Assembly (NCBI GenBank): GCA_016191995.1
Contig: JACPVA010000007.1
Span: forward strand, 1 to 56,468
Direction of reading: 5' to 3'
Source: Burkholderiales bacterium
GTDB taxonomy: Bacteria > Pseudomonadota > Gammaproteobacteria > Burkholderiales > Burkholderiaceae_C
DNA: 56,468 nt
The translations under genes were made by a program, and so were the position numbers. Positions 35,763 to 42,978 of this stretch are shown piece after piece. Numbering within the stretch: position 1 is the stretch's first letter; every line of letters begins with the position of its first letter. The notes beneath the pieces are model-generated. The model had not been told where the DNA came from, made no database searches, and worked only from the letters and a program-made list of their open reading frames with translations.

Positions 35763-36971
35763 ATGAAGAGCTTGCGTTCCTGGTTGATCACCGCAATCGC
35801 GGTCGCGGGCCTGGCGGCCTGCGGCGGCGGCGACCCGTATGTCCCCGGCAGCGATGGCCCGGCTGGTGCGCCGACGGCCAAGGGCGCATTCGGCGCCGTC
35901 GTCTCCTTCGGCGACAGCCTGAGCGACCTCGGCAGCTACAAGCCGGCGACCTCGCTCGCCGGCAACGGCACGCCGCCGTTCTTCGGCGGCAAGTTCACGA
36001 CCAATTCGACGACCGAGGCGGTCAGCCCGGGCGACGCCGCACCGCTGTGGGTCGAGAGCGTCGCCGGCGCGCTCGGGATCGTCGTCACGCAGGCCGAGAT
36101 CGGCTTTGCCGGCAGCTCGGTCAAATGTCCGGCGGCGGCGGTGCCGGCGCTGGCCAGCAGCTGCACCGCCTACGGCCAGGGCGGCGCGCGCGTGACCGAC
36201 CCCGACGGCATCGGCAAGGCCGGCGGCGCGTTGACGGTGCCGGTCAAGACCCAGATCGCCAACCACCTGGCCACCTTCGGCGGGCTCGGGGCCGACGACC
36301 TCGTCCTCGTCTGGGCCGGCGCCAACGACGCGCTCGTCCAGTTCGGCAGCTTTGCCGCCACCGCGGCGCAGATCCAGGCGCAGGCTGCCAGCGGCGCGCT
36401 GAGCGCCGACCAGGCGAATGCGCTGCTGCTCGAAGCGCAGCTCCAGGCCCTCGGCGCGATGAAGCAGGCCGCGCTCGAGCTCGGCGGTTATATCCGCAGC
36501 GACATCCTCGGCAAGGGTGCGCGCTATGTCGCGGTCCTGAACCTGCCCGACATCGCCGCCACGCCGTTCGGGCGCTCGGTGCCGGCGAGCGCGCAGCCGG
36601 TGCTGACCGCGCTGTCGGAGAACTTCAACCTCTGGCTGCGCGAGGCGCTCGCCGGCCAGCCGGTGCAGCTGCTCGACATGTTCGCGTTCTACCGCGAGCT
36701 GCTCGCCACCCCGGCGGCCTTCGGCTTCGTCGACATCACGACCCCGGTGTGCAGCGCCGCGGCGATCGCCGCGCTGACCGGCGGCGCGGTCGCCGACGGC
36801 TCGTCGCTGTTCTGCAACGCCACACCCGGCGCGCCGTACAACACGCTGGCCGCGGGGGCCGACATCGACACCTGGCTGTTCGCCGACGGCGTGCACCCGA
36901 CACGCGGCGGCCATGCGGCGATCGCGGCGCAGGTGATGGCGCAGCTGCGCGCCTTCGGCTGGATCGACTGA
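35763..36971 (+). CDS. SGNH/GDSL-family hydrolase lipoprotein
   Basis: The 402-residue product begins with a lipoprotein signal (SWLITAIAVAGLAAC; lipidated Cys ~20). SGNH blocks are clear: VVSFGDSLSDLG with nucleophile Ser52, GGARVT (block II-like), WAGANDALV (block III) and DGVHPT with Asp375/His378 (block V). The family includes lipases, esterases and sugar deacetylases; the substrate cannot be told. It probably acts at the cell envelope. The OmpW-like gene follows after 24 bases with GGAG, so the two are likely cotranscribed. Confidence 0.9.
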   Translation: MKSLRSWLITAIAVAGLAACGGGDPYVPGSDGPAGAPTAKGAFGAVVSFGDSLSDLGSYKPATSLAGNGTPPFFGGKFTTNSTTEAVSPGDAAPLWVESVAGALGIVVTQAEIGFAGSSVKCPAAAVPALASSCTAYGQGGARVTDPDGIGKAGGALTVPVKTQIANHLATFGGLGADDLVLVWAGANDALVQFGSFAATAAQIQAQAASGALSADQANALLLEAQLQALGAMKQAALELGGYIRSDILGKGARYVAVLNLPDIAATPFGRSVPASAQPVLTALSENFNLWLREALAGQPVQLLDMFAFYRELLATPAAFGFVDITTPVCSAAAIAALTGGAVADGSSLFCNATPGAPYNTLAAGADIDTWLFADGVHPTRGGHAAIAAQVMAQLRAFGWID

Positions 36972-36995
36972 CCGCCCATTCTCGGAGCCCCTGCC

Positions 36996-37637
36996 ATGCG
37001 AATCCTCGTTCCCACGCTCCTGGCGGCCAGCCTGACCGCGGCGGCCGCGCTGCCGGCCTCCGCGCAGGACAACAGCCTGATGGTCGGCGTCACGCGCTAC
37101 ACGACCGACTCGAAGAGCAACGGCATCTCGGGTGTCGGCGTGCCGCCGGGCGCCGACGCCCGCACCGGCGATGCGACGACGCTGCTGCTGGTCTACGAGC
37201 GCGCGCTGACGCCGCGCCTGTCGGGCCAGCTCGTGCTCGGGATTCCGCCGCGCATCGAGGCGCGCGCCACCGGCAGCGTCGCCTTCCTCGGCGACGGCGT
37301 GCTGTCGGCGCGCAACGTCTCGCCGACGCTGATCGCCAAGTACTACCTCGCCGACCCGGGGGCGCGCTGGCGCCCCTACCTCGGCGCCGGCATCAACTTC
37401 ACGCGCTTCGTCGACATCCGCTCGACGCTGGCCGACGATGTGAAGATGAAGGACTCGACCGGCTGGGTGCTGGAAGCCGGCGTCGCCTATGCGATCGACC
37501 CGCGCTGGGGGCTGTTCGGCAGCGTCGCGCGGCTCGATGTCAAGAGCGAGGTCGTCGCCGTCGGCGCCACCGTGCTGACGACGAAGATCGACTTCCGCCC
37601 TGTGACCTACAGCTTCGGCGCCTACTATCGCTTCTAG
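36996..37637 (+). CDS. ompW: OmpW-family outer membrane protein
   Basis: The 213-residue product has a cleavable signal peptide (LLAASLTAAAALPASAQ), then an eight-strand-barrel pattern with TLIAKYYLADPGARWRPYLGAGINFTRF and GWVLEAGVAYAIDPRWGLFGSVARLDVK. It ends in the aromatic C-terminus FGAYYRF expected for BAM substrates. OmpW proteins form narrow hydrophobic channels. The TAG stop is part of an 18-base sequence repeated in inverted orientation at 39180-39197. Confidence 0.92.
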   Translation: MRILVPTLLAASLTAAAALPASAQDNSLMVGVTRYTTDSKSNGISGVGVPPGADARTGDATTLLLVYERALTPRLSGQLVLGIPPRIEARATGSVAFLGDGVLSARNVSPTLIAKYYLADPGARWRPYLGAGINFTRFVDIRSTLADDVKMKDSTGWVLEAGVAYAIDPRWGLFGSVARLDVKSEVVAVGATVLTTKIDFRPVTYSFGAYYRF

Positions 37638-37651
37638 GAGGCTGTCGGGCC
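37634..37651 (+). repeat. Left copy of an 18-base inverted repeat
   Basis: CTAGGAGGCTGTCGGGCC is found here and, exactly reverse-complemented, at 39180-39197. The copy includes the ompW stop codon. Both copies point into the three-gene minus-strand block between them. Confidence 0.7.
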
Positions 37652-37677
37652 GAGCGAGCACATCGCGCTCGCTCGGC
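37649..37677. terminator. Hairpin after ompW
   Basis: GCCGAGCGAGC (37649-37659) and GCTCGCTCGGC (37667-37677) form a perfect 11-bp stem with a 7-base loop, between the convergent ompW and HIT genes. No T-run follows, but location favours shared termination. Confidence 0.6.
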
Positions 37678-37754
37678 GCAGGCGGCCGCCGAGGCGCACC
37701 GGGTGGCGCCGATGCGCGGCCAGGGCGCGGCGCCGCCGTGGCCCTCGACCTCGC

Positions 37755-38165
37755 TCAGGCGAGCGCCCGTCGCACGCGCTCGCCGAGTTCCAGAAGCCTG
37801 TCCATCCCCGGCTCCTTGCGCGGCCAGCCGAGTTCGACGCCATCGCCCTCGTGGCGCGGCAGCACGTGCAGGTGCAGGTGCGGCACGGTCTGCCAGCCCG
37901 CCGGGCGATTCGCCTGCAGCACCGTGATGCCCGCCGGCGCGAAGGCATGCTGCAGCGCGATCGCGATCCGTCGCGCGGCGCGCATCAGCGCCGCCGCCTC
38001 GTCCTCGCTGCAGTCCAGCAGCGTCGCCACCGGCCGTCGCGTGGCGACGATGACATGGCCATCGTTGACCTGGCCGGCATCCATGAAGGCGAAGACGAGC
38101 TCGTCCTCGTAGACCTTGGCGCACGGCAGCTCGCCGCTGGCGAGGCGCTCGAAGACCGTCGGCAT
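37755..38165 (-). CDS. HIT-family nucleotide-binding hydrolase
   Basis: The 136-residue product has the histidine triad VPHLHLHVLP (His96, 98, 100), an N-terminal CAKVYEDELVFAFMDAGQVNDGHVIVATRRP and the overall HinT/Fhit-like length. Members hydrolyse nucleoside phosphoramidates or dinucleoside polyphosphates. It follows a 'translational machinery protein' gene by 24 bases on the same strand, so both probably share a transcript. Confidence 0.93.
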   Translation of the reverse strand: MPTVFERLASGELPCAKVYEDELVFAFMDAGQVNDGHVIVATRRPVATLLDCSEDEAAALMRAARRIAIALQHAFAPAGITVLQANRPAGWQTVPHLHLHVLPRHEGDGVELGWPRKEPGMDRLLELGERVRRALA

Positions 38166-38189
38166 CGCGCGGCGCGGCGAAGTCGCCGG

Positions 38190-38570
38190 TCAGCTCGGCG
38201 TCGGCGTGCCCGACATGCGGTCGAACTTCAGGAAATACTGGCGCGCGAGCGCGACCAGCTGGGCCTGGGTCGGCTGGTCGACCGTCTCCCAGCCGACGAT
38301 CTGCGGCGCCAGCGCAGGCCGGTGCTTGTCGACATAGTGCCTGAAGTCGCCGATCGACTTGTGCGAGCCGGTGACCAGGATCTCGGCGATGCCCGCGAGC
38401 GCGTCGCACACCTCGCCGAAGAATTCGTGCTCGGTGCGCACCGTGCTGCCGTGGTAGGCGGTGTGGTGCGAGTGCGCCTTGATCTTCTGCGCCTGCACAT
38501 GCTCGGCATCGAACTGCAGGATCTCGGCGGTCTGGTGGTCGATGCGTAGCACGGCGTGAAAGGTCGGCAT
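38190..38570 (-). CDS. Small 'translational machinery protein' family member
   Basis: The 126-residue product resembles proteins annotated as translational machinery proteins (an eRF1-like fragment): HAVLRIDHQTAEILQFDAEHV, HSHHTAYHGSTVRTEHEFFGEVCDALAGIAEILVTGSH, then HRPALAPQIVGWETVD. The function is unproven; the name rests on a distant relation to archaeal/eukaryotic release factor 1 domains. The start at 38570 follows GGAG. It sits between a DksA/TraR-type gene and the HIT gene, all on the minus strand. Confidence 0.75.
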   Translation of the reverse strand: MPTFHAVLRIDHQTAEILQFDAEHVQAQKIKAHSHHTAYHGSTVRTEHEFFGEVCDALAGIAEILVTGSHKSIGDFRHYVDKHRPALAPQIVGWETVDQPTQAQLVALARQYFLKFDRMSGTPTPS

Positions 38571-38650
38571 GGGTGGGTCTCCGGAGATGGGGGCAAGAGG
38601 ACGGAGGGGCGGGCCCGGCGCGCGGCGCGGCCGGGCGCGCGCCGCGCGTG

Positions 38651-39025
38651 TCAACGGACAGTCTGCTCGCGGCGCGACTCGCAGTCGACGCAGCGCAGCG
38701 CCCAGGGCTCGACCTTCAGGCGATCGTAGGGGATGTCGACGCCGCAATCGGGGCAGCTGCCGTAGTCGCCTCGACCCAGGCGGTCCAGCGCCGCGAGCAC
38801 GGCGTCGAGCTCGCGCCGCTCGTGCTCGGTCAGCGCATTGGCGATCTCGCGCTCGGGCAGGCGCTGCGGGGCATCGTCGCCGTCCTGCGTCAGCATGTCG
38901 TGCGCGCGCTCCGCCGCGCTGCGCCCGCGCAGGTGCTCGTCGAGCTGGCGCTCGAGCGCATCGCGGCGCTGCTCCAGCTCGGCCCGCAGCAGCGCGCGCT
39001 GGCCGCTCGTCAACAAGGTGCTCAT
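38651..39025 (-). CDS. DksA/TraR-family zinc-finger protein
   Basis: The 124-residue product has an N-terminal coiled-coil (LRAELEQRRDALERQLDEHL... to LDAVLAALDRLGRGDYG) and a four-Cys zinc finger CPDCG/CVDC (Cys91, 94, 112, 115). This family binds RNA polymerase through the secondary channel and modulates initiation. It lacks the acidic DxxDxA tip of true DksA in an obvious form, so it may be a paralogue. GGGAGG precedes the ATG, with a TATAGA hexamer just upstream. Confidence 0.88.
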   Translation of the reverse strand: MSTLLTSGQRALLRAELEQRRDALERQLDEHLRGRSAAERAHDMLTQDGDDAPQRLPEREIANALTEHERRELDAVLAALDRLGRGDYGSCPDCGVDIPYDRLKVEPWALRCVDCESRREQTVR

Positions 39026-39044
39026 CGAACCTCCCGGGATGTCA

Positions 39045-39050
39045 TCTATA
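39045..39050 (-). promoter_or_regulatory. -10 candidate TATAGA for the DksA-like gene
   Basis: TATAGA on the minus strand is 19 bases before the ATG at 39025, with GGGAGG (39035-39030) between them. It is the only AT-rich patch nearby. No clear -35 is visible. Confidence 0.4.
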
Positions 39051-39179
39051 TGGATGATGCGCCACCGGCGGCCGGATCCGATTGACTGCCATCAAGCGCG
39101 CGAAAGGCGGGGATCGCGCTGACGGGCTGCGGCGCCGGGAGCCGAATCCTGCGGCCGGCCGAAGGGATCCCGGACCTCG

Positions 39180-39197
39180 GGCCCGACAGCCTCCTAG
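39180..39197 (-). repeat. Right copy of the 18-base inverted repeat
   Basis: On the minus strand this reads CTAGGAGGCTGTCGGGCC, identical to 37634-37651. On the plus strand its end overlaps the TAGAAT -10 of the FAD oxidoreductase gene. Confidence 0.7.
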
Positions 39198-39200
39198 AAT
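39195..39200 (+). promoter_or_regulatory. -10 hexamer TAGAAT abutting the FAD oxidoreductase gene (leaderless candidate)
   Basis: TAGAAT is eight bases before the ATG at 39209; the intervening bases TTCCTCCC cannot serve as a ribosome site. A start of transcription at or next to the ATG is expected. Confidence 0.45.
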
Positions 39201-39208
39201 TTCCTCCC

Positions 39209-40396
39209 ATGCCATCCCTGCCGAGCCGCTGCGAGGTGCTGGTGGTCGGCGCCGGGCCGGCCGGCAGCGCCTGTGCGCAGATGCTGGCGCGCGCCGGGCA
39301 TGAGGTCGCGCTGGTCGACCAGCATGCCTTCCCGCGCGACAAGACCTGCGGCGACGGCCTGATCCCGGACGCGCACGCGGCGCTGGCGCGGCTGGGCGTG
39401 CTCGACGAGGTGATGGCGCTGGCGCAGCCGGTGCACCATGTCAGCTGCTTCGGGTCGCGCGGCGGGCGCATCGATGTCCCGGGGCGGCTCGCGGTGCTGC
39501 AGCGGCGCGTGCTCGACCACCTGCTGCTGCGCGCCGCCGAGCGCGCCGGCGCGCGGCTGCTGCCGCCGGCGCGCTTCGAGGCGCCGCTCGTCGACGGCGA
39601 GCGCGTGGTCGGCGCGCGGCTCGCCGCCGGCGGCGCAGCGCACGAGATCGGCGCGCGCTGGGTCGTGCTGGCGACCGGCGCGCCGCCGCAGGCGATGATC
39701 GCCGCCGGGCTGAACGAGCGCCGCGACCCGAGCGGCGTCGCACTGCGCGGCTACCTGCGCCACGACGGCATGCGCGATCGCATCACGACGCTGCAGATCG
39801 TCTGGCACCGGCGGCTCGCCGGCGGCTACGGCTGGATCTTCCCGCTGCCCGGCGGCGTCTTCAATATCGGCGCCGGGATCACCGGCAGCTATGCCGAGCG
39901 CAGGCACAACCTGCGCCAGCTGTTCGAGGCCTTCTGCGAGCTGCACGCCGACGCGCGCGCGCTGGTCGACGGCGGCCACTGGGAAGGCCGGCTCGAGGGC
40001 GCGCCGCTGCGCTGCTCGCTGACCGGCGCGCGTCGCACGCGGCCGGGCATGCTCGCCACCGGCGAGGCGATCGGCAGCACCTACGCCTTCACCGGCGAGG
40101 GCATCGGCAAGGCGATGACCACCGGCATGATGGCCGCCGACGCGATCGCCGCCGGCGGCGACGACGCCAGCGCGCGCGTGCGCTACGAGGCGGCGCTGCG
40201 CGAGCTCGAGCCCAGGTTCGCGCTGTACCAGAAGGCCGAGCATGTGAACCGCCGGCCGTGGCTGACCGACCTCGTGATCTGGCGCGCGCGGCGCAGCCCG
40301 CGCATCCTGCGCCGCATGAGCGGGGTGCTGGAAGAGACGCAGAACCCGGGCCGGCTGCTGAGCTGGCGCGGCATCGGCAAGCTGATGTTCGAGTAG
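39209..40396 (+). CDS. FAD-dependent oxidoreductase of the geranylgeranyl reductase family
   Basis: The 395-residue product has an N-terminal FAD motif VLVVGAGPAGSACAQMLARAG, the family motif FPRDKTCGDGL, a middle WIFPLPGGVFNIGAG, and the second FAD motif ATGEAIGSTYAFTGEGIGKAM. Members reduce isoprenoid or hydroxylate aromatic substrates; in Burkholderiales the substrate of this group is not known to me. The glutamine amidotransferase gene begins 11 bases downstream, so the two are probably in one transcript. Confidence 0.9.
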   Translation: MPSLPSRCEVLVVGAGPAGSACAQMLARAGHEVALVDQHAFPRDKTCGDGLIPDAHAALARLGVLDEVMALAQPVHHVSCFGSRGGRIDVPGRLAVLQRRVLDHLLLRAAERAGARLLPPARFEAPLVDGERVVGARLAAGGAAHEIGARWVVLATGAPPQAMIAAGLNERRDPSGVALRGYLRHDGMRDRITTLQIVWHRRLAGGYGWIFPLPGGVFNIGAGITGSYAERRHNLRQLFEAFCELHADARALVDGGHWEGRLEGAPLRCSLTGARRTRPGMLATGEAIGSTYAFTGEGIGKAMTTGMMAADAIAAGGDDASARVRYEAALRELEPRFALYQKAEHVNRRPWLTDLVIWRARRSPRILRRMSGVLEETQNPGRLLSWRGIGKLMFE

Positions 40397-40407
40397 GCGC
40401 GCCGCCG

Positions 40408-41211
40408 ATGTGCCAGCTGCTGGGCATGAGCGCGAACACGCCGACCGACGTGATGTTCAGCTTCGCCGGCCTGGCCCGGCGCGCCGACGAGCATGGCGAC
40501 GGCTTCGGCATCGCCTTCTTCGAGGACCGCGGCGTGCGCCTGTTCGTCGACCCCGACAGCGCGCGGCGCTCGCCGGTGGCGGAGATGATCCGCCGCTACC
40601 CGATCCGCAGCCGGCATGTGGTCGCGCATATCCGCAAGGCGACCGCCGGCGCGGTCGCGCTGGCCAACTGCCACCCGTTCGTGCGCGAGCTGTGGGGCCG
40701 CTACTGGGTCTTCGCGCACAACGGCGACCTGAAGGGCTTCGCCCCGAGGCTGCACGGCGCCTTCCGCCCGGTCGGCGACACCGACAGCGAGCTCGCGCTG
40801 TGCTGGCTGATGCAGGAGCTGGCGAAGTCGCACGCCGACGTGCCCGGGGTCGACGAGCTGACGCGCACGCTGGCCGAGCTGCTGCCGCAGCCGGCGGCGC
40901 ACGGCAGCTTCAACGTGCTGCTGTCCAACGGCCAGGCGCTGTGGGCGCACGCCTCGACCAGGCTGCACTGGCTGGTACGCGCGCACCCGTTCGGCGCTGC
41001 GACGCTGGCCGACGAGGACCTGCGGGTCGACTTCGCCGCGCTGACCTCGCCGAGCGACCGCGTCGCCATCGTCGCCACCGAGCCGCTGACCGCCGACGAG
41101 GCCTGGACGCCGATGCAGCCGGGCGAGCTGCGCGTCTTCGTCGACGGCGCGCCGCGCGCGCAGCCGGAATGCGCCGCCGTGGCGCGCCCGGCGGCGCCCA
41201 GCCGAGAATAG
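40408..41211 (+). CDS. Class II glutamine amidotransferase (YafJ-like)
   Basis: The 267-residue product begins MCQLLGMSAN, with Cys2 as the nucleophile after Met removal. Other class II (Ntn) features are DEHGDGFGIAFFEDRG, HIRKATAGAVALANCHPF and FAHNGDL, then DTDSELALCWLM. It consists of the glutaminase domain alone, with no synthetase partner domain, as in YafJ/EgtC-type proteins. Acceptor substrate unknown. It lies 11 bases after the FAD oxidoreductase gene and 30 bases before the carboxypeptidase gene. Confidence 0.92.
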   Translation: MCQLLGMSANTPTDVMFSFAGLARRADEHGDGFGIAFFEDRGVRLFVDPDSARRSPVAEMIRRYPIRSRHVVAHIRKATAGAVALANCHPFVRELWGRYWVFAHNGDLKGFAPRLHGAFRPVGDTDSELALCWLMQELAKSHADVPGVDELTRTLAELLPQPAAHGSFNVLLSNGQALWAHASTRLHWLVRAHPFGAATLADEDLRVDFAALTSPSDRVAIVATEPLTADEAWTPMQPGELRVFVDGAPRAQPECAAVARPAAPSRE

Positions 41212-41241
41212 GCGCGTGCCGCCCACGCCGACCGAGCCGCC

Positions 41242-42936
41242 ATGCCTGCGATCCCCGTCCCGCGCTTCGACGAGTTCTACCGCCACGGCGAGCTGACGCG
41301 GCTGCTGCAGGACTACGCCGAGGCGGCGCCGCAGCTCGTGCAGCTGCGCTCGATCGGCAGGAGCCACGAGGGGCGCGAGATCTGGCTCGTCATCGTGACC
41401 AACGCTGCCACCGGCGCCGACGAGGACAAGCCCGCGCTGTGGATCGACGGCAATATCCACGCCGCCGAGCTGACCGCCGGCACCGCCTGCCTGTACTTCC
41501 TGCACCAGCTGGTCGCCGGCCACGGCGAGGACCGCGAGGCGACGCAGCTGCTCGACACGCGCGCGGTCTATATCTGCCCGCGCCTGAACCCCGACGGCGC
41601 CGAGCTGGCGCTGGCGGACCGGCCGCGCCACATCCGCAGCTCGACCAGGCCCTACCCCTGGGACGAGGACCCGGTCGAGGGCCTGACGGTGCAGGATGTC
41701 GACGGCGACGGGCGCGTGCTGTCGATGCGAATCCCGGACCCGCACGGGCCCTACAAGAAACATCCCGACGAGCCGCGGCTGATGGTCCCGCGCGCGCCGG
41801 GCGAGTTCGGCGGCGAGTATTACCGCGTGATGCCCGAAGGCATGCTGACGAACTGGGACGGGCTGCGCCTCGAGGTCAACAAGGACCGCGAGGGGCTGGA
41901 CCTGAACCGCAACTTCCCGTCGTACTGGCGGCAGGAGTTCGAGCAGCCCGGCGCCGGCCCCTACCCGACGAGCGAGCCCGAGGTGCGCGCGATGGTCGAC
42001 TTCGTCGTGCGCCATCCGAATATCGGCGCGGCGGTCAGCTTCCACACCCACAGCGGCGTCATCCTGCGGCCGATGGGCACGCAAAGCGACGACGACATGA
42101 CGCCCGAGGACCTGTGGATCTACAAGCGGCTGTCGGACCTCGGCGCGCGGCTGACCGGCTACCCGGCGGTCAGCATCTTCCACGAGTTCAAGTACCACCC
42201 CAAGCAGACGATCACCGGCACCCAGGACTGGATCTACGAGCATCTCGGCGCGCTGTTCTGGACGGTCGAGATCTGGGCCCCGAACAAGGAGGCCGGGATC
42301 ACCGACTATGCGTGGATCGAGTGGTACCGCGACCACCCGGTCGAGGACGACCTCAAGCTGCTGAAGTGGAGCGACGAGCAGTGCGCCGGCCAGGCGCATG
42401 TCGACTGGCAGCCCTTCATGCACCCGCAGCTCGGCGCGGTCGAGATCGGCGGCTGGGACAAGATGAACTTCTGGCGCAACCCGCCGCCCTGGCTGCGCGA
42501 GCGCGAGGCGGCGCGCTTCCCCGGCTGGCTGAAGACGCTGGCACTGGCGCTGCCGCGCCTCGAGGTGCTGCGCACCGAGGTGCGCGCGCTCGGCCCAGAG
42601 ACCTGGCGCGTGCGCTTCGCGGTCGCCAACGCCGGCTACCTGCCGAGCTACGTCAGCCGGCGCGCGCTGGAGCGCAAGACGGTGCGCGGCACGGTATTCG
42701 AGATCCACCTGCCCGCGGGCGCGACGCTGGTCGGCGGCGCGCCGCGCATCGTCGCCGGCCACCTCGAAGGGCACGCGCCGCAGTCCTCGCTGCTGGCCTT
42801 CCTGCCGCGGCGCGAGATCACCGGCGAGCGCGCGGTCGCCGAGTGGATCGTCAAGGCCCCGGTGGGCACGCGCATCGCGCTGGCCGCGCGCGCCGACCGC
42901 GCCGGTGCCGTGCGCACCGAGGCGACGCTGGACTGA
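41242..42936 (+). CDS. M14-family zinc carboxypeptidase
   Basis: The 564-residue product has the zinc ligands GNIHAAE (His73, Glu76) and SFHTHSG (His268 or His270), with the catalytic Glu343 in WTVEIWAPN. NRNFPSYW carries the substrate-binding Asn-Arg pair. A ~120-residue beta-rich C-terminal domain follows (RVRFAVANAGYLPSYVSRRAL). No signal peptide is visible, unusual for a digestive-type M14 enzyme and suggesting a cytoplasmic role in peptide processing. It is third in the FAD oxidoreductase-amidotransferase-carboxypeptidase series. Confidence 0.9.
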   Translation: MPAIPVPRFDEFYRHGELTRLLQDYAEAAPQLVQLRSIGRSHEGREIWLVIVTNAATGADEDKPALWIDGNIHAAELTAGTACLYFLHQLVAGHGEDREATQLLDTRAVYICPRLNPDGAELALADRPRHIRSSTRPYPWDEDPVEGLTVQDVDGDGRVLSMRIPDPHGPYKKHPDEPRLMVPRAPGEFGGEYYRVMPEGMLTNWDGLRLEVNKDREGLDLNRNFPSYWRQEFEQPGAGPYPTSEPEVRAMVDFVVRHPNIGAAVSFHTHSGVILRPMGTQSDDDMTPEDLWIYKRLSDLGARLTGYPAVSIFHEFKYHPKQTITGTQDWIYEHLGALFWTVEIWAPNKEAGITDYAWIEWYRDHPVEDDLKLLKWSDEQCAGQAHVDWQPFMHPQLGAVEIGGWDKMNFWRNPPPWLREREAARFPGWLKTLALALPRLEVLRTEVRALGPETWRVRFAVANAGYLPSYVSRRALERKTVRGTVFEIHLPAGATLVGGAPRIVAGHLEGHAPQSSLLAFLPRREITGERAVAEWIVKAPVGTRIALAARADRAGAVRTEATLD

Positions 42937-42978
42937 CGCCGCGGCGCAGGTCGCGCCTCGGCGGCCACGCGCGCCGCG

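Noticed and set aside
40183-42774. 863-codon minus-strand frame opposite the amidotransferase and carboxypeptidase genes
   Set aside because: Spans two well-supported genes with catalytic residues; its own translation shows no domain.
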